Shown here: positions 32,515 through 46,517 of the stretch, one piece after another | How the letters are laid out: every line of letters starts with the position of its first letter | Position numbering within the stretch: the stretch's first letter is position 1 | Assembly (NCBI GenBank): GCA_028622995.1 | Contig: JAJQJQ010000011.1 | Coordinates: 3,100,001 to 3,164,000, forward strand | From: Panagrolaimus kolymaensis | Lineage: Eukaryota > Nematoda > Chromadorea > Rhabditida > Panagrolaimidae | DNA: 64,000 bases | Reading direction: 5' to 3' | The notes under the pieces: generated by a model | The model's input: only the letters and a program-made list of their open reading frames with translations | The model's database searches: none | Told to the model about the DNA's origin: nothing | Position numbers and translations under genes: made by a program

Positions 32515-35500
32515 CTTTTATTATTATAAATCATGATTTTAGTTTCTTTTCTATATCATCATTTAAATAAAAAGTCCCTTTTAATATATTTTTCGTTTCA
32601 AAGAAATTATATTTTTTTGTAGTAAAAATTCTTCGAATTTTTTAAATTCCTAACATTTATCTGCTGCAATGTGGATTTTTAAAAGCTTCTTTGCCCTCCG
32701 GTCATTAACTTTAATTTCATTTTGTAATTTCTACGTGGAAAAAGAAGAACGCCGGAAATATCATGAAATGTTTTTGATCTCTTGACGTTTTTCGATGTTC
32801 TTCTCGTCTGCTTTTCTAAAATTTTTTAAAGTTTTGGTATGCTCATTAAAAATTTTTCATTGTTAATGAAAGAAAAGAATTCGCAGCGAACTTTGATCCA
32901 AAAAATGCGATTATGCAAAAGGAAATGATATCGGCTGTAAATTCAAGCAATTCAAAATGAACCATAAAATTTTTTTTCATCAAGTTCTTTATTTACAAGC
33001 AAGCTTTTAAAAAGTTCTAAATATATAAAATATTTATTATTCAAAAAATCACATTTTTAAGGGTAAACCCCTGAATAATTTTATGATTTTGATTCTTTGC
33101 TCTCCCACTTTTTTTTATAGTTTTCATATGACTTTTTTGATGCATGCATGTCAAAGATGTATTGAATTTTGATTGTGTCCTTCCTGTCTGGCGCCAAGCC
33201 AAAGACCATCACAACAAAACTTGACTTTAAAAAAAAATTTTTTTAATGAATTGTTTGATCAGAATCTTCTACGGCTTTTTCCCCCAAAAATGACTAGCTC
33301 GTGATTTATCTGTATGTCAAAGGCTTTTTAACTCAAAAGAACGATTAAACAAATTCACAATGAAAAAAAATTAAAAACATGAATAAAAGTAGTCGCAGCT
33401 GAATAAATTTTACATAACAACAATTGAAACATATTAAAAAAATAAATATGTTTTTTGAAATAAATTGATTTTTAATTTTCAAAGATTTGATTTTAAATTT
33501 CCGCCGCCATCTTTTTATTTATTTCTTTTGAAAGTGTGAGAAAAAGAAAATGCAAAAAAATACAAAAAGAGAAATTGCAAAGATAGCGCCGATTTCTTGC
33601 AAACTAATGACCGTCGATCAGCAATGTATTTGTCTGTTTTTTACAATCAAAAGGTTTGAAACAATAAATAAGTCGATTAGAATAACAAAATGAAAGATGC
33701 CGGTGCTGAAAAAAACAGGAAAAATTTCAAGAATGAGTTAATATTTAAGCTGCTTTTTAGATATAATAAAAGCTAGTTTACTAATTTTCTTAGGAAATTG
33801 AATAGCGCTTTATTCTTAATCTGCGTCTTATTGTTGTTATTTAGATCTTTGAGTTAAAGAAAAGCCATCGTGTTTTTTAATAGCTTTGTAATTAAATAGA
33901 TTATCTCGGCTTAAAAAAAATTGTTATTTGTTTTCGACTTAAATTGTTTTTTTAAATTTAATTTTTCTTGAGGAAAACAAGGAGTCATATTACCACATAA
34001 AAAATAGGTTCTAAGTTTAAACGAATTTGAGAAAATTCAGTATCTGTAAAGCCTCTGAATGAATAATTTTGACATGCGTTAGAAAATCTTTGGTATTTTA
34101 AGTCAGCTTGACTTACATTTTTTACAAACTTTTTGTTGCTGCTTTAAAGCTTGTGACTTTCTTATTTCTAATTTATCCCACGTTTTTGCTCTTTGTTTTT
34201 TCCTCTATTGAAGAGTCAAGTTCAAAACAGCTTGCATCTTTTGAATTCCTCTTACTCCTTCCACCTTCTTTCTTAAATAATGATCACAACTGCAAATACT
34301 CGCGCATCCCTCATTTCCGTCATTCCTTGCTTTTTCACGTTTTTCCACCCTTCAAAGCTTTCATTGTTTTTTTATTTGTTTGAATTACAAAGTAAATATA
34401 ATTGTTGCGTCTTTTACCTTCTCGAAAAAAAACAATAACAAGTTATTTTTTTAAATATAAAAATTAAATTTTTAAAACACCAAAAATAAGCAAACATTGA
34501 AACATAAAAATCTCTTTTTGGTGATCAATGTTGTTATTGTGTTATCGAAAGAGCTTGTTTGTAATTTGCGTGTTTTTTTACAAACAACCTTTTTCTATTC
34601 TCAAGAATGTTTAATAATTCTGCAAATAAATAAAGGTGTAAGCAAAAAATATTTATGTTTTTTTCTTCTGTTGTTTCCATGTTGGCCGCTTGTCTGGCTT
34701 GTTTCAACATAAACTTAGAGCTTTATTTGGAAAGCACTTATCATGAAAAAGTAAATATGCAATAACTAAATTTGGGTTAAAAAAATAGTTTTTTTCAACA
34801 ACGTAAATAGATTTTTTTACCAATATTTTTTTATAAGAATAAATAATAACAAATGCTTAAAACTTGCTTTTCAAAACAAGCTCAAAAAGCGGATTTTTTC
34901 TTCTTCTTGTTTTGCTATTATTATTTTTCTAGTTCTATTTATTTTTGAGTATGTATTTTTAGGGAGCTTTTTGAGTAAACATAAGCATGGTGGTAATAAT
35001 ATTTATATTTCATTAAAGCTTTAAAAATAAGTTATTTTTCCTGTTTTTATTTATTGTTGCATTTTTTATATTCCCTCAATTTAATTGGAGTCATCTATTC
35101 TGCTTTTTAGGGCTTTTTCGACAGAATTTTCTCTTATCATCCTTCCTTTATTCATTCATTAACTTACTACTTACGCACGCGTATTTGAGTCATTAACCAC
35201 AAAGACCAGGAACATTTTTTCATGTGTTATAGTCTTTAAGGATGTATGTATACATGCCAAAAAAAAGTTGTAATTTTATGCTTTTTTCCTTTTGCGCTTA
35301 TCATCAAAAGCTTTATGACTTTTAAAGTTTTCTTTAAAGTTGCTTTTTCTCTTTAAAATTTTGATTTTTTCCCGGACAATTTTAGGTTGGAGAAGACTCC
35401 AATTTTATTTTTCCTTTGATAAGAGTCAAAAATGTGATACTGTCTGAGTCTTGTCATATTGGCGCCACTCCATAACCACGTGGAAATCTTTTTCGCCTCC

Positions 35501-38499
35501 ATTATTTTTTAATACTAGCATACTTTTTTTTATTGTTTTTAATTCGATGAAAAAGAAAAACACTAAAACAAATAAATTATTTTATCCATATTCTTTTTAA
35601 TACTTCCTTCCTTAGGGGATGGATTTAATTTATTAAAAGAGACAACAGTAATTCATCCCACAAAGCACAAAAAGACGTGTCAAATCGCATTATTAGAAAT
35701 AGGGAATCCCTCTATTATTTGTTCAAATTTTTTGAGATATGTAAAACTAATACAGCCTCTTTAAATTTGAACAATTCTTAAAAAATTGTAAGCGGTTGGT
35801 TGAGCGAGGGTGAAAAGTTAAGTTTTTACAAAGTTGTTGAAACTCAAGTATTCAAAGGTTAAACAATGAAATCATTTTAAAAACTTTTCTCACTTTTTTA
35901 TATAGAGAAACCATGCGCTTACACTTAAGCGTATTTGTAATTTTATAAACTATGACAAATCTTATTAGTAAATGCAAATATAATGCTTGGGAAATTCTTA
36001 AATCAACTGCGATTGAGTTGATGTCATCATCTTTACAACAAGGCTTAATCATGCGATAAAAAGTAGCTTAGATCGATCTTTAGGTTAATCAGTGAAAGCT
36101 AAATTAAAATTTGTGTATTTTGGTTGATTAAGCAACCAAAAAACTTAGAATTTAGTTGTATTATTAAATTTATAAATTTAAACCAAATTTATTCGATATT
36201 CGCTGTTTGATACTTTCCCTTTTTTCTATAAAAAAAACCTTATTATCATGATGACATCGTGTCTTTTGTTTCCTTTTTGAATAATGAGCCTCGTATTTTT
36301 CTATTTTTAACCCCAACGGATAATCACAACAGATTATGGGAAAATGGAAATATAAAGGTCATGTGAAAGAGTGAGGAAAAGGCCATATGTTTTTGTATGC
36401 ATTGGTGGTTGGTTAAGGGCAATGTAAATCATTCAACAACAAGGGATTTACTAAAAAAAAGGTTGAGTTACACATGTCTGATGGTTTTTCAAAGTTTCAT
36501 TACATAAAACAATAAGAGATGCTTGTTTTTATCATTTTTTGAGGTTAGTTTTGAGCGTTAAAAGGTCGTTAACAAAACATTCTTTGACATTTTATTCATT
36601 TTTCTTCCATAATTTAAAAACTTTGTACCGTAATTTTTTCTTGGAAATTTGCCGATAATTATCGGAGTATATTTTTTTTTCATCCCTATAATTTTAAACA
36701 ACAATCTTTTTGTTTTATTTCTTCCAGTTTTTTTTTGTTTTGTTTATTACTTTAGACTTCGAGCGATGGGTGTAGTGAGTGAGCGATCATCCATAACAAT
36801 TTTGATCTAATCGAATTTTTTTCGTTGCTGACTCACAAGGATTCTTCCATCATTCAAACAAACATACATACAAAAAAACATCTCCTTTCTTGGGAAAATA
36901 TATTTCAATGTGTAAAGTTTTGAGTCATTTTTCAATGAGTCAAAAAAAAGTAATCAAAAGCTTTGAAACATTTTTTTGGAAAGAATTATGCCTTATCTTG
37001 AACAAAAAAAAATGTGACGTATTTTTGCTAAATATTTCTCTGATTTTTATGGGACTAATCTCATCGTTCGTCATCAAAAATTGACTTAAATCTTTTTTGG
37101 TTCATTTCTAATTTTATAAAAGCGAACAATTCAATGGACCACGTCATGTCATTGGCTTCAAGTGCTTTCATTCAATAATTAAAATGACTTTTTTTTGTTT
37201 TTAAGAAAAATACTACTAAATTTGAAAAGATTTTTTTGTTTTTTATTGAATTTTCTTTTTCAAACAAATGATAGCATTCTTATTCAATTAACTTGCGCTT
37301 ATTTTACCGTAATAGTAGATTTTTTGTTTATAAGCATCAATACTTTAATAAAAAAAACAATTTCTTAGAAAAATTTCAATGACGACGTTATCCTCTTTCT
37401 CCTCCACAAAGTTTAGTCTAATCTTCAGTTACTTTTTTTTGTAGTAAATCCCTTTCTTTTCATTTCATTATACTTTGTTTCAAAGAATACATACTTGCAT
37501 ACGTTGTTTTATACTTTTCTGGTTTTATAGTATAAAAAATACGCCTAAGTTTTGTTGCCCAACAAAGAAAATGGAAATTAGCTCCATTCTCAGAGATTTT
37601 ACAGAAAAGAGTTGCAATAAAATTGAATAGAAGAGAAGATAACCCTGATGTTTTTGGTGCCCGCAAAAAGTATGTATTGGCTGCAAAAGAAAAAAAAGAG
37701 CATTGTTTTTTAAACAAATTCCCCAGTAGCTTTTCTTTTTTTCATTTTGCTTTTGTTTAATCTTCCATAAGTCATTCGTTTTCTTTGGCAAAAAAATGCA
37801 AAATGGAAAAAATAACATTTTTGAACCCCAAAATGTTGGAGAGATGTGTTAACTCTTTTTTTAGCAGATTTTTGCTTTTATTTGCCGAAAAAAAGGAACC
37901 ACTTTTTGCAACAAAAATAAATTTTCTTTTTTGAGATCTTTGGAAACAAAAAAAAAAACAAAGAGAACATTTTTTAAAAAAGAAGCGTTAAAAATAAAAA
38001 GCAAAGGAAAACTAAAAATTATATAAAGCAACTGTATCTTGACTTCTTCTTCGATAACTCTTCCTACCTAAAAACATACGATAGGCTTACTTTAAAATAT
38101 TCACTGTAAGTTGACTCCAACTTATCAATAAACTGAAGCTCACTTCTCTAAAAATAAGATCTAAGAATTAAAATTTTCTGATCAAAGAATCAATTTTTTA
38201 ACGTTAAAAAAATGGCTTATGAGTAGTGAAGCCCACTCGATTTTCCTTCCGTTCATTTGAAGTAAACATTATTTTTGCCTCCGCTTCCTTTTGATAAGCG
38301 TTCAGTCAAGCTAAACAATCTTAACAAATTCATTCAAATATTTAGATATAAAAAGTTAAAACAATGTATTAAAAAATTGTTTATAAATGTTTACTCAGGA
38401 AGAAGAAAAAGCGTGATTCTTTTTTTCCTGATTCCATTTTTATTATTTCATGTTTTATGTTTTGGGATTTCCTTTTCCTTTTTTTTATTCTTCTTCTTT
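32515..38499. other. Long gene-poor stretch, left part
   Basis: Nearly 6 kb without a supported gene. Open frames are short, lysine/phenylalanine-rich and without splice or motif support. It contains perfect TGGCGCCA palindromes at 33189 and 35460 and a 14-bp palindrome CCGATAATTATCGG at 36652. Large intergenic tracts next to a single gene often hold distal regulatory DNA, but this is inference only. Confidence 0.4.
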
Positions 38500-38829
38500 G
38501 AAGTGATCAGGGCTGTCAAATCACTATTTTTCGCATGCGACGCAAGAAAAAGTGTACTGCGACTTCAGCGATTCGCAGCAGCTTGCGCGATTTTCATCGC
38601 ATTTCATATGCGACGCTTTCAATCGCATCGCAGCTGCGATCGCATTTCAAAAAAGACACGTAAAAAAAGCGTCGCATTTGCAAACTGCGACAACATCGCT
38701 GAAGTCGCAGCAGCGATTTCATTTTTTTTGAATTTTTCGCATCGCATCGCAGCTGCGAAAATGAAAAATGCGTCGCTGCTGCGATTGCGTCGACATTTTG
38801 CGATGCGATTTGACAGCCCTGGAAGTGAT
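38500..38829. mobile_element. hAT-type MITE, 314 bp, with 8-bp target duplication
   Basis: The element spans 38508-38821. Both ends carry the 15-bp inverted repeat CAGGGCTGTCAAATC, perfect in both copies. The 8 bp GAAGTGAT directly flank both ends (38500-38507 and 38822-38829). A CAGGG-type terminus with an 8-bp duplication is diagnostic of the hAT superfamily. No transposase is encoded, so this is a non-autonomous miniature element. The interior is packed with TCGC/GCGA words and several palindromes such as GCATCGCAGCTGCGAT, making it far richer in GC than its surroundings and able to fold on itself. Intact target duplications suggest a fairly recent insertion. Confidence 0.9.
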
Positions 38830-41800
38830 GCTTCCCTCGTTTCGGGCAAGCAAAAATCATTCAAGCCTTTCAATGAGAAAAAGAGAATGAATCTTTTATG
38901 TTTTAAGGCTTTTTTTATGAGCTTGGAAAACCAAATGAAGTCTGACATTCTATTTTTTCATGCGGTTTTAAACTTCCTTGTAACAAAAATAATGGCAGCT
39001 ATTTTTCATGAAATGGCTGAAAAAAAAAAACAGCAATGAAAAAGAAACAAATAGACGCGGGTTTTTTTGAAAATAAAATTTATAGGCTCAATTAAGCATG
39101 TGGGCTTTAGTCAGTGTTTCTTGGGATAGAGAAATATGACTTTTGTATTATGGAAACATAACATTCTACAATGGACTTTCTTTCATAGCATCATATTGAA
39201 CTTTAACAGCCTACAGTAGAATTTGAACAGCTGCCATTTATCAGTTAAAGATGATTCAATTCCTTGGAGGGAAAACACTCTTTCGAATATTACGTCTTTA
39301 TTTATTTACTCTATACTTATTTTTTCTTTCTAAAATTAAATCTTAAAATTTAATATTTTTCCCTTTCAAATAAAAGTGATGTCGTTATTTTTTGTATTTT
39401 TGAGACGTAAAAAGCGCCCTCAATTTCTTTTCCATTTTTAAAGCATAGAAAAAAAGGTTCATACTTTTTCCACTAAATTATTAATAATTTTTTCATTAAA
39501 GCTTTAAAATAAATAAAAGAAAATATGAGATTCAAAAGTATTAATGACGTTAATGAGCTTCCGGGTTATTACTTCCCACAAAAAATAAAAAGAATTATAT
39601 ATTAGATTATTCCAAAAAGAATAGGGGCTTTGTTTTAATACATGAGTGTTTTGAAAACAGTCTCTCTTTTTGTTGGTGCTTCTTTTGAAAAATTTGACTT
39701 TGAGGAAATAAAATATGTGAGAGAAGACAAAGAAGGCGCATATTAAGTTTATGTTTGTTTAAAAGAAAAGAGAAAATGACGCCTAATTACATTCTGAAAT
39801 TCAATAGTTTTTTAGTTGTTGTATAAACATAGCTTAATCGACCGACTCTAACTTCCGAAGCAGGAAGAGCATTAAATTACATGATACATTTTTTTTGTCT
39901 CGCCTGATCATTGTGACGTATTGAGCTTTAATTTAAATGGTAGCGTTTTGAGTAACAAACACTATAAATGAGTTATAAATGGTTTTATGTGTTTTCATTT
40001 TAATGCTAAAGTTGTTACATTTCTCATATTGTAGTTGAAAAGTGTGATTGTTTCCGCTTAAAGCAACTTTGTTATTATTAAATGGGAAATGTGTCATATT
40101 TAATTATTCTTTCCCTATTATTTATTACACTCTCTCTTTAACAAATTTATTCTTTGAAGTTGCGATAACTTTTGCTCTCTCATCATCGATTTGTTTGCCA
40201 TAAAATAATCTAAAAATATAGGTAATTATTTTATTTAACCTTAAGGACGCATTTTCTTTATAATAAATCAAACCTTTCGCAGTAAAACATTCTATTGAAT
40301 CTTTGGTCTTTAAAAAAACTCATCCTTGTTTTTTTACTATTTTTTGAACCTTTACTAACAAATTTCCTAAAAAAGATGTTTATGAATTTGAAGTGCAACA
40401 AATGCCTTAAAAAAAAAAGAACATTTCATATTTTGAAAACCACTAAAAAAATGTTTTTTATTTTTTGACGCCTTTGTGGAAGCGCTTGAAAAAAAATTAA
40501 AAAAAGATGACGAGGATGAATTCAAAAAACATCGATGAAGAAATTTTGTGCAAGTTTTTATTTCTTTGCTAAATTTTGAGTAAATACATCGTAAAATAAG
40601 CTCTATTTTGACAAAATAAGAGTAATTGAGAAACGGAGTCTTTAATTTTTTCATTGAATGTACTTATGTCTTATCAAAACTTATTTTTAAGGCACTTGCA
40701 GGAATTAATAAAAATGCTTGTTTTTCTTTAAGTTGTGTATTATTTAGAGATCGTTTGCAATGGCTGCAACTTTGGAAAAATGCAAATATTATTTGGCCTT
40801 GAGACGGCAAAGGATATCCCATTTTTAATAATTTTTGCATTTTTATTTGCGAAGGATGTTTGAGACTATTTCACTTTTAAAAACAAATTATAATATCTTT
40901 AAAAATACACTTGAAAATGGCACTTATTTTTATGGACGAAAAAGGGTAGTAAAATTTTGCGGCCGTTTGTTTTAAGAATCAGTTAAAGAACATCTAGGAA
41001 TTTTCCTCATAGAAATTGAGCCACTTTCAAACCCTTAATAATTCTTCCAGTGAGAAAAAAATTAATCACGCATAAAAACTTCCTTTTTCATAAAGTCTAA
41101 AAAACTCTTTAACTTGCAAAAAATAAAACCAAAAGAACGAAAATATATTTTGTTCTTTCATTTTTTTGATACAAAGGATCTGAAGTTTTTTGATTTTAAT
41201 TTTGAACTTTTATTCAAAAAGGTATAATTGTCGAAATAAGGTGCTTTTTTTGTCGTAAACAATCGTCGCTGTTGTACTTAAATATGACGAATAGACGGAC
41301 AAAATAAATAGTCTTCCTATTTTTTTTCTTCAGCTGATAGTAGTAGCGTCTTCTTCTTCGATTAACAAATAATTGTTTTTCAAAAAATAAAACAATTTTT
41401 TTGTTTTTTCCTCAAAAAAGAAGATAATGTTCTGGTGACGTCCAAGTTCCTTAAAGAGTTACAAAATTAGCAACACAACATGGAACATTTTTTTGTGATT
41501 CCTGTTTTTAAAGTATATTTTTGGGTAATGGCCTTGGCAGCGTTTCTATAAATAGAAAAAATGACACCCAAGCCCCCTGATTTTAAAAGATTGCACAACC
41601 CGTGATGATAATTAACTGTTTCTTAAAGTTGTGTTGCTTAATAGGTTTATGATTTTTAAGATATTTGTGCTGCATCTTTGTGTCTTTGGTCTTTTCAATC
41701 AGCAGATCGATCAGAGAACTCTGAAGGATGACTATTTAAGAAGCAAAAAACTTATAAACTTGATCAGTCGCAATTCGTTTTCTTGTTGCCAAAATAATTT

Positions 41801-44800
41801 ATGGTAGCTTTTTTTTGAAACAAAAACATTACTTTTTTTACAACACTTTTTTTTCTCTCTTTTCATCGCAACTTTCAGTCTTTTGCGTTTTTTTTTCTTC
41901 GTCCATCGGAGATTTGAACTACATTCTCCAGCGTTTGTTGTTGCTGATGATGCTATTGCGGTCGGTTTAAAACTTCGTCCCGAACCCAAACCAAATGCAC
42001 TTATTCCTTTTCTCTCTTCTCCTACCCTTTATTTATTTTCTTTTCTTTTATAAAAAAAGGACGAAGAGAAAGAGCTTGTTTCTGCACCCAAATAGCGGCG
42101 GGGTGAAGGCAACAACGACTGACCACTGAGGATAAAAAAAGGCAGGCAAAAAAATCATTGGCTGTTGCTTGTATTTTAAAGAGTCTACTCACAAATTTTT
42201 AGGATATCCCTTTTTTATCTTTAAATTTCTAATAGGTAAGCTATATTGTTTTCAGTTTGGTTGATTCTCCCAAAAGAATACAGTTTCCAAACTTCCCACT
42301 CCATTGTCAGCAAAAAAGTATCAGACATCATCATAACCTCCGCTTGTTATCAACGTTCACCTTCCAACCCAGACTTTGTCCATTTTTCATTTCTTTTTTC
42401 TTGCCCTAAAACGATTGACATAATCTTATTGTGGTCTTGATGTCGTTGAAATTATTTTGCAAGTTCTTTATTTGCAAGTCAATCATCAGCCCCAATAACC
42501 CGGACTCACTCGACCTCTCTTACTTCATCAAGAACGAAGCAAGGAAGGAAATGATGATAAGCTTCTTGGCGCCAGCCAATATTTTTTTTACATTTCAATC
42601 ATAATTTTTTTCAAAATGCGTGCTAATTACTCCAAGAAAAAATTGAGTATCCCAAAAAAACACAAGAAAAAAAGGAGGGTGTTTCCCTCTTCCATTTCCA
42701 GATAATAGCGTGACCTGGGTATATAAAAGTCATCCATTTTTTTGCTTGTTTCTTGTCCTCTTGCTTTTTCCATTTCTGCATAATAAAAAAAAGTGAGGAT
42801 AGTTCGAGAAAAAAATTGTTTTTATTATTATAATTAGTTGATAGTTTTTTTTTGACTTTTTGATAGGCTTAAAAAAGTCACTTTGCTCACTTTAAAAAAT
42901 GAGAACAAGAAAAATTGGAGGCTTTATTTTTTAAAGAATTACATATGATCACTTTTCTACAAAAGAGATTTATTTCCCTCTTTTCCGTGTGATACTTTCC
43001 ATACATTAAAAATTATAGAAAAAATCTATATTTTTTCTTTTTAGTTATGTAAATCCCCAATCAAACTTCGCTTTGCTTTTTGTGTGTTCTCGATTATCAA
43101 AACGATTATCAATCTTTTGTCTGTTTTTAGCCAATTTTAAAAAAATCATGAAAACTTGATTTTACAATTGTTTTTAATTTTTTTTACCAAAACTTAATAT
43201 CCATAATGTTTAAACATTGGTAAATCCATTATTAAAAGTTGTTTGTTGTTATAACTAAATTTAGAACAACAACATATCGCTAAAAATAGATTCCTCCATT
43301 TCACTCTAAAAGTTATTTAAATTCAAAAATTTCAACAAAAAAACGTATTCACTATTCATTTGGGAAGATTTCATTTTCGATGTCTCGTTTCTTCATTTGC
43401 TTTTGTTTTACCACCACCACAAAAAAATAAACTTGTCAGTGTAAAAAAAGAAAACATTTATTTTCTAAATGCTTCCTCAAAGGTTGATGATGATAACCTT
43501 TGATTCTTTGGTTCTCTTAGATATTTGACTTGAAACAACAATAATTATTTTTTACTTATTATTGTGTGTGCGATTGGTTTTATAAATTGATGTAGTCGCG
43601 TGCAAATAATATCTATCGCCTCAAGGTCTTTTCCTATTTTTTATTGTTTTAATAAAAAAATTTGGGAGTACATATTTAATGAGAAAAAAGTAAGTTTATA
43701 GCGGTAGTCTTTGTTTAAAAAAGAAAGTGGTGGAAAAAAATGAAAAGAAGTTTTTATAAAAACCAAAAAGTTAAATTATTATTTTTGGGCAACAGACAGC
43801 AAAAAAAACTTTCTTTTGGGCTTTTTGCAAAATAGTGGCGGCGGCACAAAAGACAGGTGTGTTTTATTTTGCAAAATAAAAAATAGAAAGCAACAATAAA
43901 GTTTCGCTTTTGAATTGCCTAAAAAGAATAAAAAAAAGTCTAGAGAAGATGCGAAGGCGAAGATTACTTGGACTTTGTTGCATTTTTTCACTAAAAAACC
44001 ATTGTTGTTTGGTTTTATAGTGCCAATGTTCACTTTAAAACCCATGAGAATTTTTGGGTAATCTCATATAAAGCCGCTTTCGAAAAAAACCCATAGACAA
44101 GTCCTTATCTAGGATGTCCATTTTTTTCTATGTATATTTTTTTTCGTAAAAAAATCCGTTAACTCAACTTAAACCATCAACAACAACTAAAACTGGTTCA
44201 AGTTAAAGAAAAAAATTTCTATGTCTACTTCTTTCTTCTTCGTTTTTTTCATATACTATTATTATTGCTTCTTTGGATAACGAAAAAAAACTTAGAAGAA
44301 CGTCTTTTTGTGTCCGGCTTCTCTGTCTTTCTCTCTCTTAGCCGTTCATCCTCCTTTTACGAAAAAAGCGTTCATTTCCATTCTTTAATCATTTAGTTTG
44401 TCTGTCATTCATTAGAAAATGGCTGACAAACTCCCATCAAAATCCCAAACAAACAAAAAGGATAAAAAAACTAATTTGAAAAAATAAATACGTTTGTCCG
44501 GTATGTTATAGACTGGCGCCGCCGAACAAACACACAAAGACCCTCCTATTTCTTTTTCATTTTTTTTAGTTTATATAATTTTTTTCCCTTCTCTCTCTGA
44601 TAGGGAGACAAAATGGGGTGGAGCTTTTTTCCTTCTTTTTTTCTCCTTCTTCTTGGTTCTCGTTGATCACGTTCAACAACACGGTTTATATATATTCAAA
44701 AAACAGCACCTCATTTTTTTCTTCTGTCTCCTCAAATGATTTAGTTAAAAAGTTTTTGCTTCTTCTACATCAATGAAAATAAAAAACAATGTTGACGTTT

Positions 44801-45339
44801 TTCTTTTAGTCTTCGAAGATTCTTTTATTCTTTGAGCGTCTATGGCGCCAGCGCGAAATACTCTGAGTTATTTTCTTTCACTCACTTGTTTTTATCTTTT
44901 CAAAATGTATTTGCTTTTTTATTTTATTTTTGTTATTTTTAAAGGTAAATGTTTTTTACGTGAAAAAATTCGCGGTTGTTATTTTTAAGTTGCCTCCTCA
45001 TATAGTTTGAAAGGATATTGCCTTTGAAGCTTTTTTTGTGAGGTGGCTGATGACTGTCTACGGTAGTAGTCGCGAGCGATATCGACGTGAATATTTTTAA
45101 AACATATTTTTGCTTCAAGCAATTTTTATTTTGTTATTTATTTTGAATTTTTTCCTTTTTCAGACAACAAATTTTTTTCTTCTGACGAGACAAAATCCTT
45201 TTAAAGGAAATTCATCTCACTTATTCCTATTCACATCTTCTCATTCTTATAGCTGTGTGTTTACTTTCACTTGAGTGCTTAGAAAACACAATTAAATCCT
45301 TTGCTTCAAACATTTTATTATTATAAATTAAATTATTAA
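38830..45339. promoter_or_regulatory. Long gene-poor stretch, right part, likely regulatory DNA of the gene at 45340
   Basis: About 6.5 kb without a supported gene. TATA-like boxes occur at 42720 (TATATAAA, preceded by TGACCTGGG) and at 44685 (TTTATATATA, about 650 bp before the ATG of the next gene). TGGCGCCA occurs at 42567 and 44843, and TGGCGCCG at 44514. A TTTTTCAG acceptor near 45163 may join a 5'-UTR exon to the coding exon. Patches around 42070-42130 and 42480-42580 are clearly less AT-rich than the flanks. Promoter roles are inferred from position. Confidence 0.35.
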
Positions 45340-46517
45340 ATGGAAATTCATCATCATCGTTCAAGCAATAATAATTTCTGTCGTTCATCATCATTAAATA
45401 TGCATCGCGAATATCAAGGTGATACTCTTGTTGCATCTTCCATGAACCATCATCATCACCACTGCCATCATTGGGGACAACCTTTACGTTCAGCAAATAT
45501 TCAAGCTGGAAGTATTAGCACTGTAAATGAAAATAAGAAACGAGATTTTCACTTTCAAGTAAGTGTTTTCTCTTAAAAAAAAACTTCCTAAAAAATCCTA
45601 TTGTTGATAAAAAAATATTTTAAGCACCAAGGTCTCTTATGGTTGCTAAACAACAACAAAAAATATAAACACTCATAAAAGCTGCACAAAAATATTGTGT
45701 TTTTCTACCTCTTTTTTTGGTGATTTCTAAAAGTAATTTTTTTAATTGACCTTTTTTATGTCAACAAAAATAAAAAATAAATCCCTCAAGAATTTTTTTA
45801 TGTTATTGAAATAATCTAACCCAATGTTGTTTTTAGGTGATTGAAGTGAATCAAGGACCAAAATGGTTTATTTGGCCTTCACAAAAATCCCATGAAAATA
45901 TCCAAGCCGATAATAATTGTTCTCCATCCAAAAATTCATCCAATCAAGAAAATGAAAATCATCATTATCATAAAAATGGTGCAATCACTCCAAACGTTGT
46001 TCAACCCAATGCACCAATGACCATAAATGTTGCACATTTGCAACGAAAAAATCGTTTGTCTCGTAGAAAACAACTTGCGGATATGCATCGTTGTTCAGTT
46101 GTTGAAGGAGAATATACTCATGTGACTGCAACCAATTCCACGTCCGATGCATCATTATCGGAGCCAACTCAACGCAGATTATTGTCTAAACCAATAATAT
46201 GTGTTACACCTTCATCAACAGCCAGCCAAGATCAACAGCCTCAATGCTCTTCATCAATGCCATCCCAAACATTTAAAATTCTCTCAGTTTCAAAAAAATC
46301 TTGGGAAGAATCGGATGATGAAGATGTTGTTGAATGCTCATGTCGGAAATTGTCTTTATCTCTCGATGATGATTGTGATCTTCCATCTCAAGCTCATTGT
46401 GCTTCATCGATAGGTTCTTATTATTCCACAGCATCCACATCATCAACTTCAACAACAGCAAGTGCCACAGCTTCGGATGATAGTGGCGTCGGCGGTGGAA
46501 ATAATAATTTTGATTAG
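45340..46517 (+). CDS. Low-complexity His/Ser-rich protein, 299 aa, unrecognised
   Basis: Exons 45340-45558 and 45837-46517 are in phase. The N-terminus is rich in His, Ser and Asn, including a run of five His near residue 40. The exon junction gives KRDFHFQVIEVNQGPKWFIW, the only part that looks folded and possibly conserved. A basic patch RKNRLSRRKQLADMH lies at about residue 135, resembling a nuclear signal. An acidic patch (EESDDEDVVECSC) and a Ser/Thr/Ala-rich tail ending in DDSGVGGGNNNFD follow. No domain was identified. It lies alone between ~13 kb and ~5 kb of gene-free DNA, the layout often seen for tightly regulated developmental genes. It is probably an intrinsically disordered, perhaps nuclear, protein. 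Confidence 0.7.

Noticed and set aside
38275..39039. 254-codon open frame on the plus strand
   Set aside because: It runs straight through the hAT MITE, including both terminal repeats. Its content is Phe/Lys-rich outside the insert and simple-repeat-like inside it.
41732..41989. 85-codon frame beginning MGSGRSFKPTAIASS on the minus strand
   Set aside because: The first third has coding-like composition, but the rest is a Lys run from poly-A. No acceptor, donor or homologous feature was seen.
45985..46461. Minus-strand frames opposite the His/Ser-rich gene
   Set aside because: They are antisense shadows of the biased codon use in the plus-strand gene.
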